Shown piece after piece: positions 37,028 to 46,275 of a stretch of DNA of 64,000 nt (position 1 is its first letter; each line of letters begins with the position of its first letter). The position numbers and the translations under genes are program-made. This DNA comes from Xylocopilactobacillus apicola (GTDB taxonomy: Bacteria; Bacillota; Bacilli; Lactobacillales; Lactobacillaceae): positions 1,302,001 to 1,366,000 of the forward strand of contig NZ_AP026802.1 in the NCBI RefSeq assembly GCF_033095985.1, given 5' to 3'. Below the pieces are notes generated by a model, which saw only the letters and a program-made list of their open reading frames with translations, was not told the DNA's origin and made no database searches.

Positions 37028-38974
37028 TTAAATTGAGGATGCCATCGCACCTGAACCGTTGATATTTGCTGCCGTTAAAGCAATTAATTCCTCTCCAGTT
37101 GATACTTGCTCCTTTTCAACCCTTTCAACAGCTCCGTAAGACATTGTATTTGTAACTACTACCATCACCGTCGAATCATAGCCTGCTGATTGAATTTTTT
37201 GGTAATCAAACGTCCCTAATAAATCTCCAGCTTTAACTTTTTGTCTTTTTTCAACGTTTGAAGTAAAGTACTGGCCCTTTAAATTAACCGTATCAAGGCC
37301 TAAATGAATTAAGACTTCTGTTCCGTTATCGCCTGTAATCCCGTAAGCATGATGGGTTTCAAAAACCACCGTAACTACACCATCAATTGGGGCATAGACC
37401 TGATCATCGGTTGGAATAATTGCAGCGCCTTTACCCATAATTTCTGCGGAAAAAACCTGGTCTTTAACTTCTTTAAGAGATTCAACTTGTCCGCTAACCG
37501 GCGCTAATACAATGCTATCTTCCAGCTCACTTGAAGCTTCTTTCTCATCAGCTGAATCCCAATCCATGTTCCTTTTACCATAAATAACCGTGAGTGCAAA
37601 AGTAATCCCAAAACTAACCGCAATTCCTGTTAAGAAAGGAACCCAGTATTTGGTCGGAATCGAAATAAAACCAATTAATCCAGCCGATCCCATTGCGCTT
37701 GCTAACACGTGATTTAACCCAAGCCAAGCGCTCGCAATACCGGAACCAATCATAGCGCACACAAAAGGAAATTTTAATTTTAAGTTGACTGCAAAAATCG
37801 CTGGTTCAGTAATCCCCAGTAAAGCAGAGATTCCTGACGACGAGGTCAAGCCTTTTTCTTTTTCGCTTTTAGTCATGAAGAAAATCGCCAAACACGCTCC
37901 GGCTTGAGCAACATTTGCCATTGAAGCAATTGGAAAAATAAAACTCCCGCCGGTTTTAGCAATATTTGCTAATAATTGCGTTTCTACAACCGGGAAACTT
38001 TGATGTAGTCCAGTGATGACAATTGAAGAGTAAAAAGTCCCAAAAATTCCAGTCCCGATAAAACCGGTGGTGTTGTAAAGCCAAACTAGACCATTGGTTA
38101 ATCCATCGGAAACCGCTCTTAAGATTGGTCCAACCACGATAAATGTTAAGAAACCCGTGATAACAATCGACAACATTGGCGTAAAAGTGAAATCAAGCGC
38201 GTCGGAAATGTGCCGGTGAAAAAACTTCTCAAGAGTTGCAAGAATGTAAGCAACCGCTAAAACGGGAATTACCTGTCCTTGATACCCAGCCTGTGCAACT
38301 TTAAACCCAAACAAATTCCAGTAAGCCATCTTTCCGGTAGACATCGCTACGGCAACACTGTACCCGTTAACTAGACTCGGCATTACCATAATCATGCCCA
38401 TCGCAGCTCCCAGATACGGATTACCACCAAAACGCCGAGTAGCTGAAAAACCAATTAAGATCGGCAAGAAAGTAAAAGGTGCCGAAGCCATCAAATTGAC
38501 CATCTCTGAAACGCCTTTAATTTGCGGATACATTTCAACGAGTGATTTCGCTGCAAAAAGATTTTCGGCGGTTAAAACGTTATTTAAGGCCATCAAAAGC
38601 CCACCAGCAACCAAAGCTGGCACAATTGGCACAAAAATATCAGATAATAATTTGATAAAAGCCATCAAGGGGTTAGTTTTTTGTCCATGACTCGCCGCTT
38701 CTTTCAAATCATCTGGTGTAACCTCTTTTAGACCGGTCTGTTTAATTAATTCAGCGTAAACATAATCAACTGCCCCTGGACCGATAATAACTTGAAACTG
38801 ACCGTTTGTCTTAAAAGTTCCTTTTATATCAGGATCATTATCCAGAGCACTTTGGTTAATCTTTGATTCATCTTTAACTACCAAACGAAGCCGTGTTGCA
38901 CAATGGGCCGCTGCTTGTAAATTATCGGCGCCAATCGCTGCAATCACGTCTTGGGCAACTTTTTTGTAATCCAT
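37028..38974 (-). CDS. scrA: PTS sucrose-specific permease EIIBCA
   Basis: The enzyme imports sucrose and phosphorylates it at the glucose. Domain order is EIIB (phospho-Cys in AHCATRLRLVV near residue 25), EIIC with about ten membrane helices (residues 105-475; signature LLGITEPAIFAVNLK), and EIIA (residues 505-620; phospho-His in IHLGLDTVNL). The 648-residue length fits. It is divergent from scrB and scrR, sharing a 152-bp control region with two operator-like palindromes. The C-terminal tail after EIIA is followed immediately by a MITE-like repeat. Confidence 0.93.
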   Translation of the reverse strand: MDYKKVAQDVIAAIGADNLQAAAHCATRLRLVVKDESKINQSALDNDPDIKGTFKTNGQFQVIIGPGAVDYVYAELIKQTGLKEVTPDDLKEAASHGQKTNPLMAFIKLLSDIFVPIVPALVAGGLLMALNNVLTAENLFAAKSLVEMYPQIKGVSEMVNLMASAPFTFLPILIGFSATRRFGGNPYLGAAMGMIMVMPSLVNGYSVAVAMSTGKMAYWNLFGFKVAQAGYQGQVIPVLAVAYILATLEKFFHRHISDALDFTFTPMLSIVITGFLTFIVVGPILRAVSDGLTNGLVWLYNTTGFIGTGIFGTFYSSIVITGLHQSFPVVETQLLANIAKTGGSFIFPIASMANVAQAGACLAIFFMTKSEKEKGLTSSSGISALLGITEPAIFAVNLKLKFPFVCAMIGSGIASAWLGLNHVLASAMGSAGLIGFISIPTKYWVPFLTGIAVSFGITFALTVIYGKRNMDWDSADEKEASSELEDSIVLAPVSGQVESLKEVKDQVFSAEIMGKGAAIIPTDDQVYAPIDGVVTVVFETHHAYGITGDNGTEVLIHLGLDTVNLKGQYFTSNVEKRQKVKAGDLLGTFDYQKIQSAGYDSTVMVVVTNTMSYGAVERVEKEQVSTGEELIALTAANINGSGAMASSI

Positions 38975-39032
38975 TTTTATTTTCTCCTTTTTCGTGGATA
39001 CCCTTACACCATGTTATATTATTTTAGAGAAA

Positions 39033-39048
39033 TGTCAAACGTTTATCA
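39033..39048. promoter_or_regulatory. LacI-type operator near scrA (probable ScrR site)
   Basis: TGTCAAACGTTTATCA is a near-palindrome with the AAACGTTT core seen at sucrose-regulator operators. On the minus strand it overlaps a TTGACA -35-like sequence for scrA. Confidence 0.6.
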
Positions 39049-39092
39049 ATTATTTTCAAATTATAATTGAAATTCCCTTCTTTTATGATTAT

Positions 39093-39115
39093 TATAATTG
39101 AAAATCGATTATCAA
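39093..39115 (+). promoter_or_regulatory. scrB -10 box and overlapping palindrome
   Basis: TATAAT (39093-39098) runs into TTGAAAATCGATTATCAA (39098-39115), an 18-bp near-palindrome centred on ATCGAT. A LacI-type repressor bound here would block scrB transcription. Confidence 0.6.
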
Positions 39116-39126
39116 TGGAGTAAACA

Positions 39127-40563
39127 ATGATTACAAATTGGACTCGCAAATTGCGTTACAAAAAATACGATCAGTGGAGTGATGAGTACCTCAGGGAATT
39201 AAAAGAAATGGGTCAAAATTCGATTTGGCATTCTAAATATCATGTCGAGCCAGAATTTGGTCTCTTAAATGACCCAAACGGATTTTCTTTTTTTAATGGG
39301 CAATATCATTTGTTTTATCAGTACTATCCTTTTGGCGCAGTACATGGACTTAAATCATGGTATCACGTCACTTCAACTGATCTTATTCATTGGCACAATG
39401 AAGGAATTGCTTTAAAGCCGGACTCAAAATTTGATGAACAGGGAGTTTATTCTGGCTCAGCATTGTCAATCGATCAACAATTACTTTTACTATACACTGG
39501 AAACATTCGAACAACTGATAACAAGCGTTTTTCTTACCAAAATGCAGCATGGTTAAAAAAAGACGGCTCCATTCAAAAAGAGCCGTCCCCGTTGATCGAA
39601 AAACTTCCTGCCGGTTTCAGTAGTGAATTTCGCGATCCCCAGATTATAAAATGTAATGACCAATATCGAGTTCTGATCGGCGCGCAAACCTTACAAAATG
39701 AAGGAAAAATTGCGGTTTATGAAGGACATCATCTCCATCATCTAAAATACAAAGGATGTCTTCATTTTTCTGATCAACCGATGGGTTACATGGCGGAATG
39801 CCCTAATCTCATCATGATTGATCAACAACCGTTGCTAATTTTTTGTCCTCAAGGACTTGATCATCAAATTTTAAACTATCAAAATATTTACCCTAATTGC
39901 TATATCATCGGCAAAAATATGGATTGGGAAAATTTACAAATCAACGAAGCCGGTACTATCAACAATTTAGATGATGGATTTGATTTTTACGCGACGCAGG
40001 TTTTCGCAGCGCCTGATGGCCGGCAACTCGCGGTTAGTTGGATTAATCTGCCTGATTTGATTTATCCCAATGACGCGGACGGATGGACCGGCAGCCTTAG
40101 TCTTATTAAAGAATTGAGCATAAAAAACGGGTATCTATATCAATATCCAGTAAAAGAAACCAAAAAACTCCGCCATCAACAAATTCGACTTGATCAAATC
40201 CAAACCAAATCTTTTGAACTAGAAGCTCATATTTCAGCTAATCAATGCGGAGAAATTCAATTATTTAAAACGAAAACCACCTTTTTGGGGGTCGAAATTG
40301 ATGCTCGTAATGGTATAGTTACAGTAGATCGATCCCAGAGCAGTTACCCTTTGGCGCAGCAATTTGGTCAAACGCGCCAATCTTTTGTGCCCGCCCACCA
40401 AGATATTCAAATAAATATTTTTGCTGATCAAACAATCTGTGAAATATTTATTAATGATGGCTATAAGGTTCAAACTTTGCGTTACTTTTCTGCCCCTGAA
40501 GCTACCAAGATTATAACGACAGAGGCAATTAACCGATGCAGGGTCTGGGAACTCAAAAAATGA
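39127..40563 (+). CDS. scrB: sucrose-6-phosphate hydrolase (GH32)
   Basis: ScrB splits sucrose 6-phosphate into glucose 6-phosphate and fructose. The three GH32 catalytic motifs are present: LLNDPNGFSF with the nucleophile Asp, FRDPQII with the transition-state Asp, and MAECPNLI with the acid/base Glu. The C-terminal beta-sandwich ends near TICEIFINDGYKV. The 478-residue length is normal. The regulator gene scrR follows after 15 bp, so both form one operon, divergent from scrA. Confidence 0.96.
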   Translation: MITNWTRKLRYKKYDQWSDEYLRELKEMGQNSIWHSKYHVEPEFGLLNDPNGFSFFNGQYHLFYQYYPFGAVHGLKSWYHVTSTDLIHWHNEGIALKPDSKFDEQGVYSGSALSIDQQLLLLYTGNIRTTDNKRFSYQNAAWLKKDGSIQKEPSPLIEKLPAGFSSEFRDPQIIKCNDQYRVLIGAQTLQNEGKIAVYEGHHLHHLKYKGCLHFSDQPMGYMAECPNLIMIDQQPLLIFCPQGLDHQILNYQNIYPNCYIIGKNMDWENLQINEAGTINNLDDGFDFYATQVFAAPDGRQLAVSWINLPDLIYPNDADGWTGSLSLIKELSIKNGYLYQYPVKETKKLRHQQIRLDQIQTKSFELEAHISANQCGEIQLFKTKTTFLGVEIDARNGIVTVDRSQSSYPLAQQFGQTRQSFVPAHQDIQINIFADQTICEIFINDGYKVQTLRYFSAPEATKIITTEAINRCRVWELKK

Positions 40564-40578
40564 TTAAGAGGTTAATCA

Positions 40579-41574
40579 GTGACAAAACTTGCAGATGTCG
40601 CCAAAAAAGCGGGAGTTTCTCCTACCACCGTCTCACGAGTGATTAATAATTATGGCGCAATCAGCCAAAAAACCCGCAGCAAAGTACATGAAGCAATGAA
40701 AGAGCTAAATTATCAGCCCAATAGTTTAGCGCGCTCGCTTCAAGGGAAAAAGACTCAATTAATTGGCTTAATTTTCCCTTCAATCACTAACCCCTTTTAT
40801 GCTGAATTAATTGCTACCATCGAAAATCAGCTTTTTAAAAATCATTACAAAGTTATTCTTTGTAATGCCGCTGATGATCCGCAAAAAGAACGTGACTACC
40901 TTAATATGCTGGTATCCAATCAAGTGGACGGAATTATCGTAGGAACTCACGCCAAAGGATTAAAGGAATACGGTGAAGTTAAACAGGCGATTGTTTCTTT
41001 TGACCGTTACCTCGCTGACTCAATTCCGATTATTGGAAGTGATAACTATCAAGGAGCTGCACTTGCTGCTACTGAATTAATTGCCAGTTCAGCAAAAAAC
41101 ATATATTTTCTCGGAAATGTTCATGCGGGACGCGATTTACAACCCACCGATCAAAGAGAAATTGCTTTTCGAAAAATTTTGTCTGACCATAATCTGGAAC
41201 CCCACTTTCTTCCTTTAACAACTGATCTGTCAGTTAACATTAAACACATGATGATTAGAGATCTTCTGGCTAATAATCAAAAAATCGATGGGATTATGAC
41301 CACCGATGATTTGACTGCGCTTCTTACAATTAATGTAGCACAAGAACTTAGCATTAATGTGCCTCAAAAGCTCCGAGTAGTAGGTTTTGACGGAACCAAA
41401 TTTATTCAAGATTTTTATCCCGATTTGACCACCATCGCTCAGCCTATTCCAGACATTGCAGAGCTATTAATTACAACTTTATTTAAACAAATCGACGAGA
41501 AAGTTTCTTATCAAAATAAGCATTTTATCTTACCAAACAAACTAATTAAAGGCGGAACCACCCACTCCAATTAA
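40579..41574 (+). CDS. scrR: LacI-family sucrose operon repressor
   Basis: The N-terminal helix-turn-helix LADVAKKAGVSPTTVSRVIN and hinge NYQPNSLARSLQGKK are followed by a periplasmic-binding-like effector domain with TQLIGLIFPSITNPFYAEL and GIMTTDDLTALL. It belongs with scrB and scrA by position and would bind the operator palindromes at 39.0-39.1 kb. The 331-residue length is normal. It ends 8 bp from the convergent mvaS gene, with no clear terminator between. Confidence 0.9.
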   Translation: MTKLADVAKKAGVSPTTVSRVINNYGAISQKTRSKVHEAMKELNYQPNSLARSLQGKKTQLIGLIFPSITNPFYAELIATIENQLFKNHYKVILCNAADDPQKERDYLNMLVSNQVDGIIVGTHAKGLKEYGEVKQAIVSFDRYLADSIPIIGSDNYQGAALAATELIASSAKNIYFLGNVHAGRDLQPTDQREIAFRKILSDHNLEPHFLPLTTDLSVNIKHMMIRDLLANNQKIDGIMTTDDLTALLTINVAQELSINVPQKLRVVGFDGTKFIQDFYPDLTTIAQPIPDIAELLITTLFKQIDEKVSYQNKHFILPNKLIKGGTTHSN

Positions 41575-41582
41575 ACTCTGTC

Positions 41583-42740
41583 TTAAGCTTTATCATACTT
41601 GCGATTACCATTTTCGACGGATTTTAAATAAAAATCTCCTGAGCGGATACCTTCACTTGTCCATTTTTGCTCTAAATCATAAGACTGTTCGCAATAATGT
41701 TTCTCATAATTTTCAACCGATATACCTTGTCTCTTTTGCAACATCGTCTGAAATGAACTTGAATCGAAGTTCTTATGAGATCTCAAAACAAAAAACTCAG
41801 CTTGAGCTCCCGATCCATAGCTATACATTCCCAACAAATCATTTTCTTCGACTTGGCCGCTCAAAAGATTCGACAGAAGATTCAAATAAAGTGAGCCTGT
41901 ATAGATATTTCCAACGACGGCATTGACAGCCTTTCCCTGGTTAAATAAATCGATCCAAGATTCATACTTACTATCATCCACTTGATCTGCAACTTCTTTT
42001 AAAGCTTTAAGACCAATTTTAGTATATGGCAAATGAAAATTAATTAATTTGAGATCGGACGGTGCAAGTGAACTTTGTCGAAAATAATCTTCGAAAACAG
42101 TTTTAAAAAATCTTAAATAAGTCTCGTTTGATAATGGACCATCAACAATTGCTTCTTTTTGTCCCATTGGTCGATAAAAATCACTCACATTTTCTGCATG
42201 ATAAGTAGATTTTCCTAAAGATTCCAAGGCAAGATCTAATCTGTTTTCGACCAACAATGCAATACTTCCCGCTCCTTGGGTTACTTCTCCTTTAGAATTC
42301 AGTCCATAACGAGCGAGGTCACTTGCAATCACCAACACTTTTTCATCAGGGTGCAAAGTGACTCGTTCAAAAGCAAGGTTTAAGCCAGCAGTTGCCCCGT
42401 AGCACGCCTCTTTCAATTCCAAATATCGAGCATTTTTGGGGAGGTCAAGATATTCTTCAAGAAATAGTGCACTTGCTTTGGCTTCGTCAATGCTACTTTC
42501 AGTGGCTAAAATAACAAGTTTAATCGCCTGAATCTCTTTGGGATCCAAGTCTTCAATTAGGCGTTTTCCTGCGTTAAGTGCCATTGAAACACTATCCTCG
42601 TTTCCTCCAACGATCGCCATTTTTTCTTGTCCAATTCCAATTAAAAACTTTTGAGGATCAACTCCTCTAGCGGTTGCTAATTCCTCCATTTCAACATATT
42701 TTTGAGGAATATAACCTGTGATTTTACTTATTCCTATCAT
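41583..42740 (-). CDS. mvaS: hydroxymethylglutaryl-CoA synthase
   Basis: The enzyme joins acetyl-CoA and acetoacetyl-CoA into HMG-CoA in the mevalonate pathway. The active-site Cys is in KEACYGATAGLN near residue 110; LVIASDLARYG, NFHLPYTKIG with the His, and VGNIYTGSLYLNLLSNL are typical. Length 385 is normal. It overlaps mvaA by 17 bp, and mvaA overlaps the thiolase gene, so the first three mevalonate steps form one operon. Confidence 0.96.
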   Translation of the reverse strand: MIGISKITGYIPQKYVEMEELATARGVDPQKFLIGIGQEKMAIVGGNEDSVSMALNAGKRLIEDLDPKEIQAIKLVILATESSIDEAKASALFLEEYLDLPKNARYLELKEACYGATAGLNLAFERVTLHPDEKVLVIASDLARYGLNSKGEVTQGAGSIALLVENRLDLALESLGKSTYHAENVSDFYRPMGQKEAIVDGPLSNETYLRFFKTVFEDYFRQSSLAPSDLKLINFHLPYTKIGLKALKEVADQVDDSKYESWIDLFNQGKAVNAVVGNIYTGSLYLNLLSNLLSGQVEENDLLGMYSYGSGAQAEFFVLRSHKNFDSSSFQTMLQKRQGISVENYEKHYCEQSYDLEQKWTSEGIRSGDFYLKSVENGNRKYDKA

Positions 42741-43956
42741 TATTGTTCCTGCTTTCCATAATTTTTTGGACAGTTAAAGTGTCGAATTTATTTAAGGTGA
42801 CCATCTGGTTCACAACATCTTGTAAATCTTGTGGTTTGACACCCATACTTAGTGCAATTGATTTTGCTTGCAGCCTCATGTGCCCCTTTTGAATTCCGTC
42901 GGTCACTAAAGCAAATAAAGCTGAAAAATTACTTGCGAGTCCTACGGCCATAAAAACATGCGCTAACTCGGTACTATTTTTAACGTTTAATAGCTTCATT
43001 CCTTTTATTGCATCCGGATGAGTTGTAATGGCACCGCCGACCGTTCCAAGCGGTAAATATCCGCTGAACTCGCCAATTAAATCTGTTTTAGACACCCTCC
43101 AATGTGTAAACGAGCGGTCCTTGCCAAGATTCTGCCCGTGATAAAGGGCGCTGCTAACTGCTCGATCGTCATTGCCACTAGCAATCACAGCTCCGATCAA
43201 ACCGTTCATCACTCCTTTGTTATTGGTAGCCGCTCGCGCATTATTGAAAGTTGCAATTTGAGCTAGCTGAACGATTTTTTTGGCAGTATCAATGCCAATT
43301 AAATTGATTGGAACTTTTGCTTGCGCTTTAAATGGCGTGCCTGTTGGAAGATTGGATAAAATTGCGCTAATAACTTCACCTTGAACAGTTTCAGCAATTA
43401 ACGGGGCAAGACGTTCGACAATCGTATCAACTAAATTGGCCCCCATCGCTTCTTTGACGTCAACTTCAACTGAGCTAATCAATACATTATGTTCAAACTC
43501 GAATTTAATATTGGTAATTCCCCCACCACGTTCAACAAGATGTGATACGGCAAAATTACCTTGATCGGTCAAAAAAGACTTATTTTCGGCTAATTTTTGA
43601 TTAATTTCCTTTGGATCTCCGTGGTAACTGGTAAAAATTTGTCCGGTCACCGGAAGTTTCTCACCGGTAACAATGATCCCCTCACCTGAGTTAACGTAAT
43701 GGGTAGCCTTATTTAAAGCTGCTACTACTGAAGGTTCAAAAGTTGCTATTGGAATTAAATACGACTTCCCGTTCACTTTAAGGCCATTAACAAGACCAAG
43801 CGGCAAATGGAATTGACCTACTGTGTTCTCCGTAAAAATTGCTAGCTGATCATCAGTTAAATTCTCATTAATTAAAAACAGTTCATCAGTAATTAAACCT
43901 TTTTTGACCAATTCTTTTAGTCGGTCGACGCGGTTTAGTTGATAAAATTTTTTCAT
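42724..43956 (-). CDS. mvaA: hydroxymethylglutaryl-CoA reductase (class II)
   Basis: It reduces HMG-CoA to mevalonate. The bacterial class II pattern is clear: ENTVGQFHLPLGL near residue 50, MGANLVDTIVERLAP, ASGNDDRAVSSALY (nucleotide region), GYLPLGTVGGAITTHP, and VFMAVGLASNFSALFALVTDGIQKGHM. Length 410 is normal. It is translationally coupled to the thiolase gene through a 4-bp overlap. Confidence 0.96.
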   Translation of the reverse strand: MKKFYQLNRVDRLKELVKKGLITDELFLINENLTDDQLAIFTENTVGQFHLPLGLVNGLKVNGKSYLIPIATFEPSVVAALNKATHYVNSGEGIIVTGEKLPVTGQIFTSYHGDPKEINQKLAENKSFLTDQGNFAVSHLVERGGGITNIKFEFEHNVLISSVEVDVKEAMGANLVDTIVERLAPLIAETVQGEVISAILSNLPTGTPFKAQAKVPINLIGIDTAKKIVQLAQIATFNNARAATNNKGVMNGLIGAVIASGNDDRAVSSALYHGQNLGKDRSFTHWRVSKTDLIGEFSGYLPLGTVGGAITTHPDAIKGMKLLNVKNSTELAHVFMAVGLASNFSALFALVTDGIQKGHMRLQAKSIALSMGVKPQDLQDVVNQMVTLNKFDTLTVQKIMESRNNNDRNK

Positions 43957-45065
43957 TGATTTCTAACCAGCATCGCGCAGGCCATCCCGCCGCCAACGCA
44001 AAGAGAGGCAACTCCGTACTCTAAATTTTTCCGTCTTAAATTATGAACTAAAGTTGTTAAAATTCGTGCTCCACTCGCACCTAATGGATGTCCCAACGCA
44101 ATAGCACCACCGCTAATATTCAATTTATCTGACGGAATTTCCAAATCTCGGCTTACTGCAACGCACTGAGAAGCGAATGCTTCATTAATTTCAAAAAGAT
44201 CAATGTCAGAAACCATGAGGTGATTTTGCTTTAGCAGTTTTTGAATTGCATAATAAGGAGCGTATCCCATTAAACTTGGCGCAAAGCCCACCTCACAATA
44301 ATCAACTATTTCAGCCAGTGTTTCTCCGTAATCTTTATTACCTGCAATTAAGACAAAACTGGCTCCATCACTGATTGGTGAAGCATTACCTGCTGTTACA
44401 GTGCCTGAATCTTGAAAAACAGGGGATAAATTTGTTAAACTTGATAGATTAGTGTTTGGTCGAACGCATTCATCTTGCTCAAAAATTTTTCCATCAGGAA
44501 AATGGAAAGGAACTACCTCATTTTTAAAGTAGCCCTGTTCCCACGCTTTTTTGGCTTTTTGCTGCGATAACAAGGCAAATTGATCTTGTTCAGTCCGACT
44601 AATTCGATATTTATTTGCTACATTTTCAGCTGTCATCCCCATGTGCTCTTTATCAAATGGATCTAGCAATGCATCTTGAAGTAATGTCGGTTTTTGATTT
44701 ACTCCATAACTTGGAGCTCCTGACATATTCTCCGCTCCGCCAGCCAAAACCAAATTAGCTTCTTTAAGCCTAATTTTATTTGCTGCAAGATGAACCGCAA
44801 AAAGACCAGAACCACAAACCATATTTACTGTTTGTGCTGTTGAAAATTCTTTCATCCCAACACTAAGTGCTACTTGTCTGGCCACATTTGAGCCCAGTCC
44901 TGTTTGAAGAACTGTACCCATGAGAAGTGAATCAACTTCTGTTAAATCTAAATTACTAAAGCCTTGGATCGTCTGCTTTGCGATTTCTTTAACAGGAACT
45001 GTACTTAAAGATCGGTCTTTTTTTCCGATCGGACTTCGTTTTGCATTTACAATATATGTTTTCAT
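43953..45065 (-). CDS. acetyl-CoA C-acetyltransferase (thiolase)
   Basis: This thiolase condenses two acetyl-CoA into acetoacetyl-CoA, the first mevalonate step. The acyl-accepting Cys is in NMVCGSGLFAVH, NEAFASQCVAVS holds the next active-site segment, GGAIALGHPLGASGAR carries the His and CVGGGMACAMLV the second Cys. The 370-residue length is slightly short of the usual 390 but complete. It is first of the three-gene operon and is divergent from ccpA. Confidence 0.94.
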   Translation of the reverse strand: MKTYIVNAKRSPIGKKDRSLSTVPVKEIAKQTIQGFSNLDLTEVDSLLMGTVLQTGLGSNVARQVALSVGMKEFSTAQTVNMVCGSGLFAVHLAANKIRLKEANLVLAGGAENMSGAPSYGVNQKPTLLQDALLDPFDKEHMGMTAENVANKYRISRTEQDQFALLSQQKAKKAWEQGYFKNEVVPFHFPDGKIFEQDECVRPNTNLSSLTNLSPVFQDSGTVTAGNASPISDGASFVLIAGNKDYGETLAEIVDYCEVGFAPSLMGYAPYYAIQKLLKQNHLMVSDIDLFEINEAFASQCVAVSRDLEIPSDKLNISGGAIALGHPLGASGARILTTLVHNLRRKNLEYGVASLCVGGGMACAMLVRNQ

Positions 45066-45139
45066 AACTTTATTTTAGAGAATAAAGTGCTTTTCCCCCC
45101 TTTTTGTTTCTTCTTTTTAAAAAATTTTAAAATAAATAG

Positions 45140-45155
45140 GTGGAAACGCTTTATA
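45140..45155 (+). promoter_or_regulatory. cre-like site upstream of ccpA
   Basis: GTGGAAACGCTTTATA fits the CcpA operator consensus (WTGNAANCGNWNNCA) except at the right end. It may mediate autoregulation of ccpA or control of the divergent thiolase operon. Confidence 0.5.
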
Positions 45156-45220
45156 TTTTCCTTGTTTTGAGTTACAATGAAAAATATTACATTTTTACAT
45201 AAAAATTTAGGAGAAAAAAG

Positions 45221-46216
45221 ATGCAACCAAAAGTTACTATCTACGACGTAGCTAATGCAGCCAATGTTTCAATGGCAACAGTTAGCCGGGTTATGAACCG
45301 TAATCCAAAAGTGAAAAAAGAAACCAAAGAACGTGTTTTAAAAGTTATTCATGATTTAAACTATCATCCAAATGCGGTAGCGCAAGGGTTAGCCAGCAAA
45401 AAAACTACCACGATTGGCGTTATTATTCCCGATCTTACCAACGCTTACTTTGCAAATCTAGCAATTGGAATCGATGACATTGCAATGATGTATAACTACA
45501 ACATTATTATTGCTAACTCGAATGAGGATACAGAAAAGGAGAATCAGATTATTGATAATCTTTTAGCAAAACAAGTTGATGGAATTATTTACATGGGACG
45601 TAACCAGACTGAACATTTTCGTTCAGCGACCAGAGACAATGGTACAGCCGTTGTTCTTGCTGGAACGGTTGATGAATGGAATACGCCAAGTGTTAATATT
45701 AATTATCGTCAGGCAACTTATGATGCAACGAGTTTCTTTTTGAAACAAGGACAAAAAGTTGCTCTTGTTATTAGTGATAAGAATTATCCGATCAATGCAA
45801 AATATCGAATTCCAGGTTACAAAGATGCTCTAAAAGAATACGGAATTGAATTCAACAAAAAATTAATTTTCGAAACGCAAGATAATAATAGTATTTCTAA
45901 TCCAACTTTCCAAGAAATCTATGAAAGTGAAGCTTCATCAGCTGTTGTTTATAGTGATGACACTGCAATTATCTTATTAAATAAAGGATTTGAAATGGGA
46001 CGTTCGATTCCTGAAGATTTTCAAATTATTACAAGTAACAATACAGTCGTTACGAAATATGCTCGTCCAACAATTTCTTCGATTACTCAGCCTTTATACG
46101 ATATTGGTGCTGTGGCAATGCGGATTCTCACAAAAATGATGAATAAAGAAAAAGTACAAGATAGCAACGTTTACCTCGATTATGACATCATTCACCGCGG
46201 TACCACCCGAATTTAA
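45221..46216 (+). CDS. ccpA: catabolite control protein A
   Basis: CcpA is the LacI-family regulator that, with HPr-Ser-P, controls carbon genes in Firmicutes. The helix-turn-helix VTIYDVANAANVSMATVSRV and hinge YHPNAVAQGLASKKT are close to known CcpA. TTTIGVIIPDLTNAYFANLAIGI starts the core; the HPr-contact region follows typical spacing. The 331-residue length is normal, with a perfect GGAG ribosome site. The chromosomal position away from any sugar operon also fits ccpA rather than a local repressor. Confidence 0.92.
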   Translation: MQPKVTIYDVANAANVSMATVSRVMNRNPKVKKETKERVLKVIHDLNYHPNAVAQGLASKKTTTIGVIIPDLTNAYFANLAIGIDDIAMMYNYNIIIANSNEDTEKENQIIDNLLAKQVDGIIYMGRNQTEHFRSATRDNGTAVVLAGTVDEWNTPSVNINYRQATYDATSFFLKQGQKVALVISDKNYPINAKYRIPGYKDALKEYGIEFNKKLIFETQDNNSISNPTFQEIYESEASSAVVYSDDTAIILLNKGFEMGRSIPEDFQIITSNNTVVTKYARPTISSITQPLYDIGAVAMRILTKMMNKEKVQDSNVYLDYDIIHRGTTRI

Positions 46217-46223
46217 AAGCCGC

Positions 46224-46275
46224 AAAAAGCATCTCCGTTGATTGTTTATTAACAATCGATGAAGATGCTTTTTTA
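46224..46275. terminator. bidirectional terminator between ccpA and pbp1A
   Basis: AAAAAGCATCT pairs with AGATGCTTTTT, with an inner GATTGTT/AACAATC stem. It ends inside the pbp1A stop codon. Confidence 0.88.

Noticed and set aside
39033-39048. cre site at the scrA operator
   Set aside because: The AAACGTTT core is present but the flanking spacing does not fit WTGNAANCGNWNNCA; a ScrR-type operator is the better reading.
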